Assembly: GCA_015066175.1 (NCBI GenBank)
Contig: SVOW01000004.1
Span: 1 to 64,000 of the forward strand
From: Oscillospiraceae bacterium
GTDB taxonomy: Bacteria > Bacillota > Clostridia > Oscillospirales > Acutalibacteraceae
Length of the DNA: 64,000 nt
Direction: 5' to 3'
A model generated the notes under the pieces. It saw only the letters and a list, made by a program, of their open reading frames with translations. It was not told where the DNA came from and ran no database searches. Positions within the stretch are counted from its first letter, which is position 1, and each line of letters begins with the position of its first letter. Both the position numbers and the translations under genes were made by a program. This document shows, in pieces, positions 34,783-43,512 of the stretch.

Positions 34783-34824
34783 ATCCCTTATGAACCTTTT
34801 GTGATTCATAAGGGATAAGTTTTT
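34783..34824. terminator. bidirectional terminator between convergent genes
   Basis: ATCCCTTATGAA (34783-34794) and TTCATAAGGGAT (34805-34816) around a 10-base loop, with a short T run to 34824. Serves namZ and, in reverse, the ceramidase-like gene. Confidence 0.8.
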
Positions 34825-36304
34825 ATTCAACTGAACTTATCAGTTCATCCATAGCATCAAGAATTGTTCCTGCTGCCCGGGGACCAAGTGAGTTTGTTTC
34901 TTCATAATGCTTTCTGCCTGCTTCATCAATGGAGTTGTTGAAATAGGGGAACCATTCGTGAAGATAAAAATCGTTTTCGGGAATGATATAACCAAGTTCA
35001 TCGTTGCAAAGTCCGATTACGAAATTGTGTTCGCAACGTGACATTTCTGAAAGCGATTTATAATCGGCTTCTGTTTTATTTGCTGATTCTTCTGCAGAAA
35101 GGAAATTTCCGCTTTCAAGTTCAGGTGAAAGTTCGCCGGGAATCATATAAATTCCTATCTGCTTGTTGCCAAGCTCCATATATGAAACTTCTGATATAAT
35201 GGAAATGTTTTTGTTTTCATCTCTTGAAATATCGTTGTTGAGCACGCCGAGGAAACGGACAAGCATCAAAGCGATGTTATCGCATGGAATTTCGATTGCT
35301 TTTGTTTTCACATTGATTGCAGGCTGGAGAACTGTTTCGTTGTTTATGCTCATAACAAGTTTTCCCATATCTTCGCCGAATTCCTTGACATATTCAAGGC
35401 CAAGTTCAAAGTTACGCAGAACATCGTCAAGTTTTTCGCAGGTGATAAGTCCGCCGATAGCACCGTTTATGAAAACAACATTTGCACCGCCTGTCTGCTC
35501 AACGATTTCCTTTTCCATATATGCGGGGAAATCAGCGCTGACAACAGTTGTTCTTGCACCGAGACATTCAGCATGGCAAGCAGCATTCACAATATATGTG
35601 TCGTCACTGCCGTCTACAGGGGCAAAGCGGATTCTTGTTACTGTTGAATCAAAATCTATTGGTGCTCTTGTGTCTATCAGAAGATTTCCTGTTTCTGCTG
35701 TGCCGAAATAAAGCTCACCGTCTTTTCTTGTTTCATATGCTGAAATAATTGCTTTGGCGGTTTTTTCTTTAAGACTGTTCATAAACTCTGCGTTTTTACC
35801 GTCTGAGAGGAAGTTTTTGCCCCACAGCCCTTGTGTATCAATGGCAGAATGAGTATGTGTTGCACAGATGTTGATTGATTTGATATCGGGGATTTTACCG
35901 CTTTCGATAACAATTTTTCTGATGTCGTTTATATCATTACGGCTGATTCCCACGCAGTCAATTGCGCAGATAACAACTCCGCCTCTGCCTGAGTTATCGT
36001 CAAGATATACGGCTTTGGCATACATATCATCAAGCACAGATTTTGCAGGATTGTTTGTGTTATATCCTGCGATATAGTATGTTTCTTTATCTATATCATC
36101 AGGAGTGAGAACTTCTTTTGCAAAGCCTACAGTCCATTTTTCGCCGTTATATGAAAATGTTTCATCGCCTGTAAGCATATATTCAGATGTATCTTCAATA
36201 TTTGTATAAGTTGAAACGGGAACAAAAAGGATTATCAGGGAAAGTAAACCTGAAATTATCCCTCGCATAAGGTTGGGAAGTTTCAGAAAACGAAGTATTT
36301 CCAT
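34823..36304 (-). CDS. membrane-anchored neutral-ceramidase-like protein (copy 2)
   Basis: 493 residues. One N-terminal TM/signal helix (about 15-33), then an external domain with the neutral/alkaline ceramidase N-terminal signature: GFAKEVLTPDDI, AIDCVGISRNDI, THTHSAIDTQGLWG (zinc-site His-x-His, about 150-163), HAECLGARTTVVSADFP and NGAIGG. Family enzymes are zinc amidases acting on N-acyl sphingosine, but bacterial members with this short architecture lack the C-terminal Ig domain and their true substrate is unknown; an amidase acting on cell-wall or lipid amides is possible. A paralogue lies 6 bases upstream. Confidence 0.7.
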   Translation of the reverse strand: MEILRFLKLPNLMRGIISGLLSLIILFVPVSTYTNIEDTSEYMLTGDETFSYNGEKWTVGFAKEVLTPDDIDKETYYIAGYNTNNPAKSVLDDMYAKAVYLDDNSGRGGVVICAIDCVGISRNDINDIRKIVIESGKIPDIKSINICATHTHSAIDTQGLWGKNFLSDGKNAEFMNSLKEKTAKAIISAYETRKDGELYFGTAETGNLLIDTRAPIDFDSTVTRIRFAPVDGSDDTYIVNAACHAECLGARTTVVSADFPAYMEKEIVEQTGGANVVFINGAIGGLITCEKLDDVLRNFELGLEYVKEFGEDMGKLVMSINNETVLQPAINVKTKAIEIPCDNIALMLVRFLGVLNNDISRDENKNISIISEVSYMELGNKQIGIYMIPGELSPELESGNFLSAEESANKTEADYKSLSEMSRCEHNFVIGLCNDELGYIIPENDFYLHEWFPYFNNSIDEAGRKHYEETNSLGPRAAGTILDAMDELISSVE

Positions 36305-36310
36305 TCTGAA

Positions 36311-37777
36311 TTACCCCCACACGTCAAGCAGGTCAAAGAATGCTTCTGAAAATGCAGTGCCGCTTTTTGAACCTGTTGAAACAGTTTCTTCATAGTGACC
36401 TTCAGCACCTGAAGAGCTGTAATCGTTATCAGGAACTATGTAGCCCACTGCATCGTTGCAAAGGCCGAAAACAAGCACTTCGTCGTCTTCACCAAAGCGG
36501 GTTGCAATGCCTTCATAGGGGTATTCTGTGCCTGTGAATGATTCTTCTGCAGAATAGAATCCACCATAAATAAGTTCAGGCATAGCTTCACCGGGTGCTT
36601 CGAGAATCTTTATGTTTTTGCCGATTTCAACATAACCTATTTCGCTTGTAAGATATATCTTGCCGTTTTCTTTGTAAGCCTTTACGTTGCAAAGGTCTGC
36701 ACTTGCAGCAAGGAGGAAAACGAAATTGTTGATTTCAAAATCAACCTGAGCGTGTCTTACGTTGAGAATTGGCTCAACCTTTTCTGCTTTTTCTGTAAGC
36801 TCATAAAGAATATCTGCAACGATATTGCTGTATTCTTTCATTTTTTCAAATGAAGTAAGGTCTTCCGGAATTCCGTTCTGAACGCCCATATCGCTGTGGA
36901 TTGCGCCGCCGATTGCACCCTGAATAAAGATGAAATCAGCATTCTTTTCGTTAACAACTTCCTTTTCTATGTAGTACGGAAAATCGCCTGAAATTTCTGT
37001 GTTACTCCAGCCGAGATTGATAGGATGTGCACCGAAGTTTGCAATATAAATTTCTTTTTTACCTTCTGCATTGGGAACAAAACGGAAAAAGTGGATTTTA
37101 TCGTCGATTGAATAGGGGTCTCTGCCGTCATAGAACATCTGGGGGCAGGATTTTGAAGCATAATAAAGGTTGCCTTCGCTTCTGTTGTTGTATGCTTCTC
37201 TTATAGCATCGGCAGCTTTCTGGACTACAGAATCAATGTAATTCTGATTTCTTCCGCTTTTGGGAATGTTACCCCAAAGGCCTTGTGTGTCGATTGCACT
37301 GTGGGCATGGGTTGAGCCTACATCAATGCTGATAAGCTTGCCGTCGCCTGTGATATCGGAGAGCTTCTCGCGGATATCCTTGATGTCGGCATTCATAAAG
37401 CCTATGCCGTCAATCCATGCAAATGCTGCTGCACCTCTGCCTGAATTATCGTCAAGCACAATTGCTCTTACGCACAAATCATCAACAACGCCTGTTGCTT
37501 CCTGAGCAGGAAATTTGAGAAATCCGCCAAGGAAATATCTTGTTTCGTCAATGTCTTCTGGAGTAAGCACTCTGCGTGCGTATCCTGCAGACCAATATTC
37601 TGCCTGTGCTTCATCGATGAATTCTTTGTTTCCTTCAAGGAAATTTTCTGCAATTGCAGTAACAGGTCTTTCGTCATAACCGACTTTCAAAAGGCTCTGA
37701 AAAACTGCGCCGAGAAGTGTGGGCAGACCGAAAAGTACTGCCAGAATTGCTGAAAACCATCTGATAATAACTGCCAT
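36311..37777 (-). CDS. membrane-anchored neutral-ceramidase-like protein (copy 1)
   Basis: 488 residues, RBS GGAGATAT before ATG 37777. Same layout as the next gene: TM helix (about 5-27), RRVLTPEDIDETRYFLGGF, AWIDGIGFMNADI, STHAHSAIDTQGLWG (about 155-169, His-x-His pair), ISGDFPYYIE and QGAIGGAIHSD. The two proteins are clearly tandem paralogues, and both keep the same putative metal ligands. It follows GH84 by 15 bases, so the three form one operon. Confidence 0.7.
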   Translation of the reverse strand: MAVIIRWFSAILAVLFGLPTLLGAVFQSLLKVGYDERPVTAIAENFLEGNKEFIDEAQAEYWSAGYARRVLTPEDIDETRYFLGGFLKFPAQEATGVVDDLCVRAIVLDDNSGRGAAAFAWIDGIGFMNADIKDIREKLSDITGDGKLISIDVGSTHAHSAIDTQGLWGNIPKSGRNQNYIDSVVQKAADAIREAYNNRSEGNLYYASKSCPQMFYDGRDPYSIDDKIHFFRFVPNAEGKKEIYIANFGAHPINLGWSNTEISGDFPYYIEKEVVNEKNADFIFIQGAIGGAIHSDMGVQNGIPEDLTSFEKMKEYSNIVADILYELTEKAEKVEPILNVRHAQVDFEINNFVFLLAASADLCNVKAYKENGKIYLTSEIGYVEIGKNIKILEAPGEAMPELIYGGFYSAEESFTGTEYPYEGIATRFGEDDEVLVFGLCNDAVGYIVPDNDYSSSGAEGHYEETVSTGSKSGTAFSEAFFDLLDVWG

Positions 37778-37792
37778 TTTTAATATCTCCTT

Positions 37793-39367
37793 TTACTTTA
37801 TATTTATATTCTGCATACTTTTTATTTCTGCGTGAATATTAACATCGTTTGAAAGTTTTGCAGGCATTGCCACATATTTATCGGCAAGCAAAAGTAATTC
37901 TGCAAACAACTTTTCATCACTCGTTTTTATGTATTCAAATATCGTAGTTATAATATCGCAGGAAAGGAAAAATTTTTCCGACCATTTTGAAAGCTCACGG
38001 CAGATGGGTAAATCTTTTTTCAGATATTCTCTGCATTTATTCATTCTTTCAAGATAATTTCCCGCAAGGGAAAATGCTTTTTCTGTGTTTCCTGATTTGA
38101 AAGCGTTTTCAACTTCATCAAAAGCTTCATACATACGCCTTGAATTTGCATCTTTAAGGCACGATGTATAAAGATGGTCTGCAAAAACAATAAAATTATC
38201 TGCATTTTCTTTGCCCACAACCTGATTTATTGCATTTTCCCATGATTTCTGCGGATTGTAATTTTCGCTGTCCCAAAGATAATCTGCAAAGGTAATCAGC
38301 GGAATTTTTGAGCATTCAGCATATTCCATACAGTTTGAAATAATACCTTCGGAATATTTATATAAATCAGTGTCGCGGTTTATAATGGGGGAAATGTGCA
38401 TCTCGTTATACATTGAGCAATCGTTTACGGGGTAGTTATCCCAGTAAAGGGGTTTATGGTAAGTGTTTTCAATAAACCTTATTGCTTCAGGGGAAGTCAG
38501 CTCCCTTGAACAAATATCTCTGCCTGTCCAGAAAACAGAAACATCTGACGGAATGTTTTTGCCAAGCTTTGAAATATAATATTCATTGCCTTTGCCGTGA
38601 TAAAGAGTAGGGCAGATAGTAAGACGTATTGAAGAATCAATTTCTTTCAATGAATTGTAATATCTGTTAATCAGGTCGATATGAGCATTGACTGTTTCGC
38701 CGAAAACAGCCTTGTCTTCTTTGAATGCAAGCTCTTCATCAATGTCGTCAAGGAGAAGGCCGAAACAGTTGATTCCGATTTCATAAAGCTGTTTTGTTTT
38801 TTCGATGAGAGCAACAAATTCGCTTTCGTCAGAATATTTCATTGAAAGCCCCGGTGCAATGCACCAATAGAAATCCATATAATATTCATTTGCACTGTCT
38901 GCAAGGTCTTTAAGTTTTATAAGTTCATTTTCAGGGTATTTCTCACGCCATTTTTCGCGGTGATACAAATCATCTTTCGGTGCGTGATAAACGGTGTTCA
39001 TTCTGTTTTTTGCCATAAGCTCCATTACGGATTTACGACTTTCGTGGCTCCATGGATTGCCGTAAAAGCCTTCGATATAGCCCCTGACTTTAAATAAAGG
39101 AGAGCATATATATTCTCCGTCGGAAATGGTGTTTTCATCTGTCCGCTTCCTTAAGTCACACAGAGCACTCAAAGCCCCTTTTTTGCAGGAACAATAAATT
39201 TTTATTTCATTTCCCGAAATATCAAGAATATATTTTTCATCTGTTACTCTGTGAGTTCTTTCGCAATATGTAACACGTTTTGAATTTTCATAAATAATTC
39301 TTATGCTATAGCCGATGTTTCCGAAAAGTTTTTCAAAAACATTTATGGGATCTGATTTGCAGTTCAT
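37793..39367 (-). CDS. GH84 family glycosidase (beta-N-acetylglucosaminidase-like)
   Basis: 524 residues, no signal peptide. The N-terminal alpha/beta domain (about 1-90) is followed by a TIM barrel starting GYIEGFYGNPWS (96-107). The catalytic double Asp of GH84 is LLLDDIDEE, Asp207/Asp208. YWDNYPVND (about 295-305) matches the conserved W-D-N-Y-P-x-N-D substrate-binding motif. GH84 cleaves terminal GlcNAc by substrate-assisted catalysis and also accepts protein O-GlcNAc. It is probably cytosolic. RBS GGAGGGATT just upstream; first gene of a three-gene operon with the ceramidase-like pair. Confidence 0.88.
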   Translation of the reverse strand: MNCKSDPINVFEKLFGNIGYSIRIIYENSKRVTYCERTHRVTDEKYILDISGNEIKIYCSCKKGALSALCDLRKRTDENTISDGEYICSPLFKVRGYIEGFYGNPWSHESRKSVMELMAKNRMNTVYHAPKDDLYHREKWREKYPENELIKLKDLADSANEYYMDFYWCIAPGLSMKYSDESEFVALIEKTKQLYEIGINCFGLLLDDIDEELAFKEDKAVFGETVNAHIDLINRYYNSLKEIDSSIRLTICPTLYHGKGNEYYISKLGKNIPSDVSVFWTGRDICSRELTSPEAIRFIENTYHKPLYWDNYPVNDCSMYNEMHISPIINRDTDLYKYSEGIISNCMEYAECSKIPLITFADYLWDSENYNPQKSWENAINQVVGKENADNFIVFADHLYTSCLKDANSRRMYEAFDEVENAFKSGNTEKAFSLAGNYLERMNKCREYLKKDLPICRELSKWSEKFFLSCDIITTIFEYIKTSDEKLFAELLLLADKYVAMPAKLSNDVNIHAEIKSMQNINIK

Positions 39368-39387
39368 AATAATCCCTCCTGATATTT

Positions 39388-39416
39388 ATGATACAATAAT
39401 TAAGGCGTTTTTACAA
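39388..39416 (-). promoter_or_regulatory. candidate promoter of the GH84 operon
   Basis: On the minus strand: TTGTAA (39416-39411), 17-base spacer, TATCAT (39393-39388), about 20 bases before the GH84 start. Confidence 0.4.
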
Positions 39417-39494
39417 TTATCAAATAGTTAAATATTATACCTTGATTTTTGTGCGTTTTAATGATAAACTTCTTTTCAAAAGGGAAGTGATTAA

Positions 39495-40052
39495 ATGGAA
39501 ATAAGACCTTATCAGTCAAAGGATAAAGAAGACGTGCATTTTGTGTGCCTTAACAGTGACGGACCATGTAAAAGTTCAAAAAGAGGAATCAATTTTGCAC
39601 TTGCAGTTTATTGTGATTATTATATTGAAATTGAACCTGAAAACTGCTTTGTGGCAACTGATGAAAACGACAAGGCTGTAGGATATATTATCTGTACTGA
39701 AAATTTTGATAAATTCAAAGAAATTTACATAAAGGATTATTACACCAGAATCAAAAAATGGGAATACCGTCGCAGAAAATCGGCACTCAGAGCAATTGCT
39801 TCTCAGGAAAAATATAAAGAAGAATATCCTGCACATCTTCACATTGATATTTTGCCTCAATATCAGCATATGGGGCTTGGCAGAAAACTGATGGATGAGC
39901 TTTGTGATAATCTTCGCAAAAAAGATGTCAGCGGAGTTATGTTTACCGTATGGCATAAAAATTATAATGCAATTAATTTCTATGAAAAATACGGTTTCCG
40001 ACTTATTGAAACAAAAGAAACTACGCTGGTTTACTGCTTGAAACTCAAATAA
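39495..40052 (+). CDS. GNAT family N-acetyltransferase
   Basis: 185 residues. Acetyl-CoA motif A: HLHIDILPQYQHMGLGRKLMDEL (about 115-137; Q-x-x-G-L-G), followed by HKNYNAINFYEKYGF (about 155-169). The N-terminal half carries AVGYIICTE. The sequence resembles GNATs that accompany GH84/O-GlcNAcase-type genes; the acceptor is unknown, with glucosamine or an amino sugar a possibility from the context. RBS AAAGGGAAG is upstream. Confidence 0.85.
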   Translation: MEIRPYQSKDKEDVHFVCLNSDGPCKSSKRGINFALAVYCDYYIEIEPENCFVATDENDKAVGYIICTENFDKFKEIYIKDYYTRIKKWEYRRRKSALRAIASQEKYKEEYPAHLHIDILPQYQHMGLGRKLMDELCDNLRKKDVSGVMFTVWHKNYNAINFYEKYGFRLIETKETTLVYCLKLK

Positions 40053-40056
40053 AAAC

Positions 40057-40096
40057 ACCGACAAATCTTATAAAAAGGTTTGTCGGTAATTTTTTT
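40057..40096. terminator. Rho-independent terminator between convergent genes
   Basis: ACCGACAAA (40057-40065) and TTTGTCGGT (40079-40087), followed by seven Ts on the plus strand (40090-40096). Confidence 0.88.
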
Positions 40097-40099
40097 GTT

Positions 40100-40906
40100 T
40101 TATTCAGAAATTTCAACTGCAGAGCGAATGCTCCAGCCGTTTTCTTCAAGAAGTTTTTCCGCTTTGTCATCTGAACAACCAAGAATTTCAGTAACAATTC
40201 CTATCATTCTTCTGCGGAGTTTTTTATTTGTTGGTTTAAGGTTTATCATCATATTTTCATAAACACAACCACATTTTACCATGGATGCAGTTGAAATCAT
40301 GTTAAGAATAATTTTCTGTGCAGTGCCGGCTTTCATTCTGGTTGAGCCTGTAATAACTTCAGGTCCCGTGTCGGCACAGATGTCAACATCTGCCGTTTTT
40401 CCCAGCTCAGTGTCGGGGTTGTTCGTGATTGAAAAAGCCTTTGCACCAACGCTCTTTGCGTAATTTACTGCAGAAATAACGTAAGCCGCCGAGCCTGATG
40501 CGGAAATACCTATCAAAACATCTTTATCGCAGAAATTGCGTGCTTTCAGGTCATTAATTCCTGCTTCAGGGTTATCTTCTGCATTTTCTGCAGCCTTGAA
40601 CATACATTTTTCTCCGCCTGCAATAATTCCGTTGAAAAGGTCATAAGGTACACCGAATGTAGGCGGACATTCAGCTGCATCGCAAACTGCAAGTCTGCCT
40701 GAAGTGCCGCTGCCAATATAAAAAATTCTGCCACCCATCTTTATGGCATCGGCAACTGCATCGCAGACAATCGCAATTTGCGGTAATGCTTTTTCAACTG
40801 CCGCGGTTACTTTGGCGTTTTCGTTATTTATTATTTCGAGCATTTCAGAAGTAGACATTTTGTCAATGTCGTAGGAGTCAGGGTTTCTCATTTCTGTTTT
40901 AAGCAT
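40100..40906 (-). CDS. murQ: N-acetylmuramic acid 6-phosphate etherase
   Basis: 268 residues. It cleaves the D-lactyl ether of MurNAc-6-phosphate, giving GlcNAc-6-phosphate. Family motifs: TEMRNPDSYDIDKMS at the start, RIFYIGSGTSGRLAVCDAAECPPTFG (SIS domain) and TGSTRMKAGTAQK near 195-207. MurQ is usually about 300 residues; this one is somewhat short at the C-terminus but still has the end helices. Start 40906 has AAGG upstream and overlaps the kinase stop by 8 bases, suggesting translational coupling. Confidence 0.93.
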   Translation of the reverse strand: MLKTEMRNPDSYDIDKMSTSEMLEIINNENAKVTAAVEKALPQIAIVCDAVADAIKMGGRIFYIGSGTSGRLAVCDAAECPPTFGVPYDLFNGIIAGGEKCMFKAAENAEDNPEAGINDLKARNFCDKDVLIGISASGSAAYVISAVNYAKSVGAKAFSITNNPDTELGKTADVDICADTGPEVITGSTRMKAGTAQKIILNMISTASMVKCGCVYENMMINLKPTNKKLRRRMIGIVTEILGCSDDKAEKLLEENGWSIRSAVEISE

Positions 40907-41798
40907 TTTCACACAACCTTTTTGCAAGTGTAATCGCACCATTTACCATCGCTTCATCAAGAAAAGTGAGTGTTACATCACCTTCAATATGTTTCATAAG
41001 ATAAGGAGTCAAGATATCTTTTTGTTTGCAAAGTCCACCACAGATGACGATTTTTTCATCGGAAAAACTTAATACTTTTCGTGCATCGTTGATGATTTTT
41101 GCTGCCTCAGAAGCATTGCGGTCGATAATTTCTGTTGCAACGGAATCGCCAAGCTTATGTGCTTCAAAAACAACAGGTGCAAAAGACGCAACATATGACG
41201 GTCCACCGCTATAAATTTCAGAAACTGAAGATTCAAGCTTTTTACCTAGCTTTTTCTCAATGAGTTTCAGAATCATTTCGCTTCCGTCTTTACAGTCAAT
41301 GTATCGGAATGCTGAATTCAGCGCATCAGAACCGAAATGAAAACCGCTGCCGCCTTTGTCAATCATATATCCGTATCCGCCTGCACGGTGTAAAGTTTCA
41401 CCAAAGCGTGAGTAAGCCACAATGCCTGTTCCCATAATCACAGCCGTTCCGTTTTCGCCCTTCAAAGCAACCTCAAGAGCAAGGTCGATATCACTGCCGC
41501 AGGCAAATGAACAAAAGCCGAAGCCTGACAGAAAATCGCAGATGAGTTTTTGATTATCTCCTGACTTACTTCCTGCAATGCCTGCAAAAACGGAAGTTTT
41601 GCTGATGTCTGCATTTTTGCATATTTCCGTTATACCTTCTCTGAGAACAGAAAAAGTGTTTTCAATTCCTTTGTTGACAGGGTTTGAATTGCCGAGAAAC
41701 AATCGTCTTACTTCATTTCCTGATAAATCAGTAAGGAGAAATTCTGTTTTTGTTCCTCCGCCGTCAATTCCCAGCAAATATCTGATGTTACTACTCAT
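40899..41798 (-). CDS. BadF/BadG-type amino-sugar kinase (GlcNAc/MurNAc kinase-like)
   Basis: 299 residues. ASKHA ATPase fold: phosphate-1 loop GIDGGGTKT (10-18), VFAGIAGSKSGD, phosphate-2 AVIMGTGIVAY, the GGYGYMIDKGGSGFHFG glycine-rich region and the adenosine motif IVICGGLCKQ. Close to eukaryotic-type GlcNAc kinase and clostridial MurK. The overlap with murQ strongly suggests that it makes MurNAc-6-phosphate (and/or GlcNAc-6-phosphate) for MurQ. This is inference from context. Confidence 0.88.
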   Translation of the reverse strand: MSSNIRYLLGIDGGGTKTEFLLTDLSGNEVRRLFLGNSNPVNKGIENTFSVLREGITEICKNADISKTSVFAGIAGSKSGDNQKLICDFLSGFGFCSFACGSDIDLALEVALKGENGTAVIMGTGIVAYSRFGETLHRAGGYGYMIDKGGSGFHFGSDALNSAFRYIDCKDGSEMILKLIEKKLGKKLESSVSEIYSGGPSYVASFAPVVFEAHKLGDSVATEIIDRNASEAAKIINDARKVLSFSDEKIVICGGLCKQKDILTPYLMKHIEGDVTLTFLDEAMVNGAITLAKRLCENA

Positions 41799-41855
41799 TG
41801 ATTTTCCTCTTTCAATAACAAATAGTATACAGCAATTATATCACGCATAAGTGCT

Positions 41856-42263
41856 TTATTCAATGTTATCCTCAATAAAATTTTCTAGGTGAACAGGACT
41901 TAGCTGTATTCTGTTGCAGGTATTAACAAAGTTTATTGTTTTTGTTTCATCCAGAAATACACCGGGAACAGATTTGACTACTTTGTTATTTTCAAAAACT
42001 TTTATGCCGTAGGTGATATATGATTCGATGTTTCCGTCTTGCTCGGCTATGTACAAATAATCGTTAAATAGAGCACTGATAGACAAATGAGTATATTCGG
42101 TAATCCTTTTAAGCGTTTCCAACCGTGGTGAGAATCTGCCTCTTTCAAGCAGACTTACAGTTTCTGAACTGATGTCGCAATGTTCAGCAAATTCTTCCTG
42201 TGTTTCGTTCATCAGGAGTCGTAATGTTTTTATTCTTTCTCCCAAATTTTCTACTTCATTCAT
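41856..42263 (-). CDS. Xre-family regulator with C-terminal sensor-like domain
   Basis: 135 residues from ATG 42263, with AAAGGAGAG upstream; a longer in-frame start at 42320 has no RBS. HTH_3 domain (about 5-65: QEEFAEHCDISSETVSLLERG), then about 65 residues that I do not recognise, perhaps a small ligand-binding domain. It is 57 bases upstream of the kinase-murQ pair on the same strand, so it probably regulates or is co-transcribed with the amino-sugar genes. Confidence 0.82.
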   Translation of the reverse strand: MNEVENLGERIKTLRLLMNETQEEFAEHCDISSETVSLLERGRFSPRLETLKRITEYTHLSISALFNDYLYIAEQDGNIESYITYGIKVFENNKVVKSVPGVFLDETKTINFVNTCNRIQLSPVHLENFIEDNIE

Positions 42264-42433
42264 TCTTATGCTCTCCTTTGAATTGTATCCTGAAAATAAT
42301 AATTGTTCAGGTCGATGCAATCCACGGAAGAACTTTGGAATTTGTCCGAAATACCAAAAGTGTATGGCTTTTTTGCAAAAATGTAAACGATTTTAGTATA
42401 TCAGTGCATAAAGAATATCACCCCAGTCGTGAA

Positions 42434-42707
42434 CGCCGAGCGCCCGTGAGGAAGTATTTCTTTAAAATGTGAACTTACGGCACAATAATGCGTCAAAACC
42501 CACCGATACGCGACAGCGTAATCGATGGGTTTTTCCTTTTCTTGCACACGCAATTTCGCATTTTAAAGTGCTACGCAGTTTCGTAGAAAAGCAAAATTGC
42601 TTGAATTGAAGCCAAAAATGCAACAAGGCTGCCGCCTTGCGAGGCTTTTGGTGATAATACAAGGAATTTTGTTCGAGAAACAAAAACTTCCTTACCAACA
42701 CTCGGCG
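42434..42707. mobile_element. ~274-bp MITE-like/structured element with imperfect terminal inverted repeats
   Basis: The ends are CGCCGAG-N8-AGGAAGT (42434-42455) and its imperfect complement ACTTCCT-N8-CTCGGCG (42686-42707), about 17 of 22 bases matching, and the match decays inward for another ~10 bases. The interior is highly structured: a ~40-base hairpin AAAACCCACCGAT...ATCGATGGGTTTT (about 42494-42533), CAAGGC/GCCTTG (42624-42639) nested in AAGCC/GGCTT (42609-42647). No convincing gene; a 79-codon antisense frame spans it. It is either a non-autonomous element or a structured RNA gene. Confidence 0.55.
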
Positions 42708-42739
42708 AAAGACAGAAGTGATGTTTATTTTGTGTTATT

Positions 42740-43243
42740 TTATTGTTCGCAGAGTTTTAAAAAAGCCTTTTTGAACGCACCGATTTTGCGCGAAGAAGTG
42801 TAAACGGAATGTTCTTGATTACCGTATTTTACTTTTACAAACTCCCTTGTGATTTCATCAACATAATTAAGGTTAACGATGAAACTGTGGTGAGGTTGGG
42901 CAAAGGTTTTCAGATCAAGAATATCCTTCCAATGCTCAAAGCGGTGGTTGGTTTCGACTCTTCCGTGTGTGAGATAAAGAACAGATTTTCTGTTTTCTAT
43001 GGCTATATAGAGAATTTCATGGGGATAAACCTTACAGATATCTTTGCTGCATGTTTGCACAATCATTGCTGAATTGCAACAATATTTTTCGCAGGTGTTG
43101 TCTTCATTACATAAACTGATACAAAATTTCTCACAACCGCAACATTCAAACAGGTTGTATTTTATGTTGTTTTGTTCCATAAATTCTATCAATTTTGTTT
43201 TCACTTCTTCTTTAATAATCTCGTGACATACTACCGAATCCAT
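42740..43243 (-). CDS. LytTR-type DNA-binding protein with Cys-rich N-terminus
   Basis: 167 residues. C-terminal LytTR domain (about 68-167): ILYIAIENRKSVLYLTHGRVETNHRFEHW and FAQPHHSFIVNLNYVDEI...VYTSSRKIGAFKKAFL. There is no receiver domain. Instead the first ~65 residues hold about ten Cys, clustered in ECCGCEKFCISLCNED and TCEKYCC. This could bind Zn or an Fe-S cluster, or act as a redox switch. It appears to be a one-component regulator. LytTR sites and targets are unknown. Isolated between the MITE-like element and the sigma-factor cassette. Confidence 0.82.
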   Translation of the reverse strand: MDSVVCHEIIKEEVKTKLIEFMEQNNIKYNLFECCGCEKFCISLCNEDNTCEKYCCNSAMIVQTCSKDICKVYPHEILYIAIENRKSVLYLTHGRVETNHRFEHWKDILDLKTFAQPHHSFIVNLNYVDEITREFVKVKYGNQEHSVYTSSRKIGAFKKAFLKLCEQ

Positions 43244-43443
43244 AATTTACCGTCCTTATTTATGCAAAATATCTGTATATAAATGTAAGAAACGGCAAAA
43301 AGTTACGCGAGAATTCAAAGTTTGTTCAAAATTTCTCTGTTTTCGACAAAAACTGACAGATTAAACTGTGCAGAATTACAATGCAAAATGTAAAAAATTC
43401 ACACTGTTTTTTGCGCATAAGAAATTACGCTTAAAAAACTCCT

Positions 43444-43472
43444 TTGACATTATTTTCCATAACTGCTATAAT
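43444..43472 (+). promoter_or_regulatory. consensus promoter of the ECF sigma operon
   Basis: TTGACA (43444-43449), exactly 17 bases, TATAAT (43467-43472). Perfect sigma-A consensus in a gene for an alternative sigma factor. Confidence 0.88.
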
Positions 43473-43512
43473 CAGTTATATATAAAATATTGACGAAAAG
43501 GATTGATATGAG

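Noticed and set aside
42462-42701. 79-codon minus-strand frame across the structured element
   Set aside because: It follows the repeat exactly, has no RBS and its composition tracks the hairpins; probably a by-product of the element.
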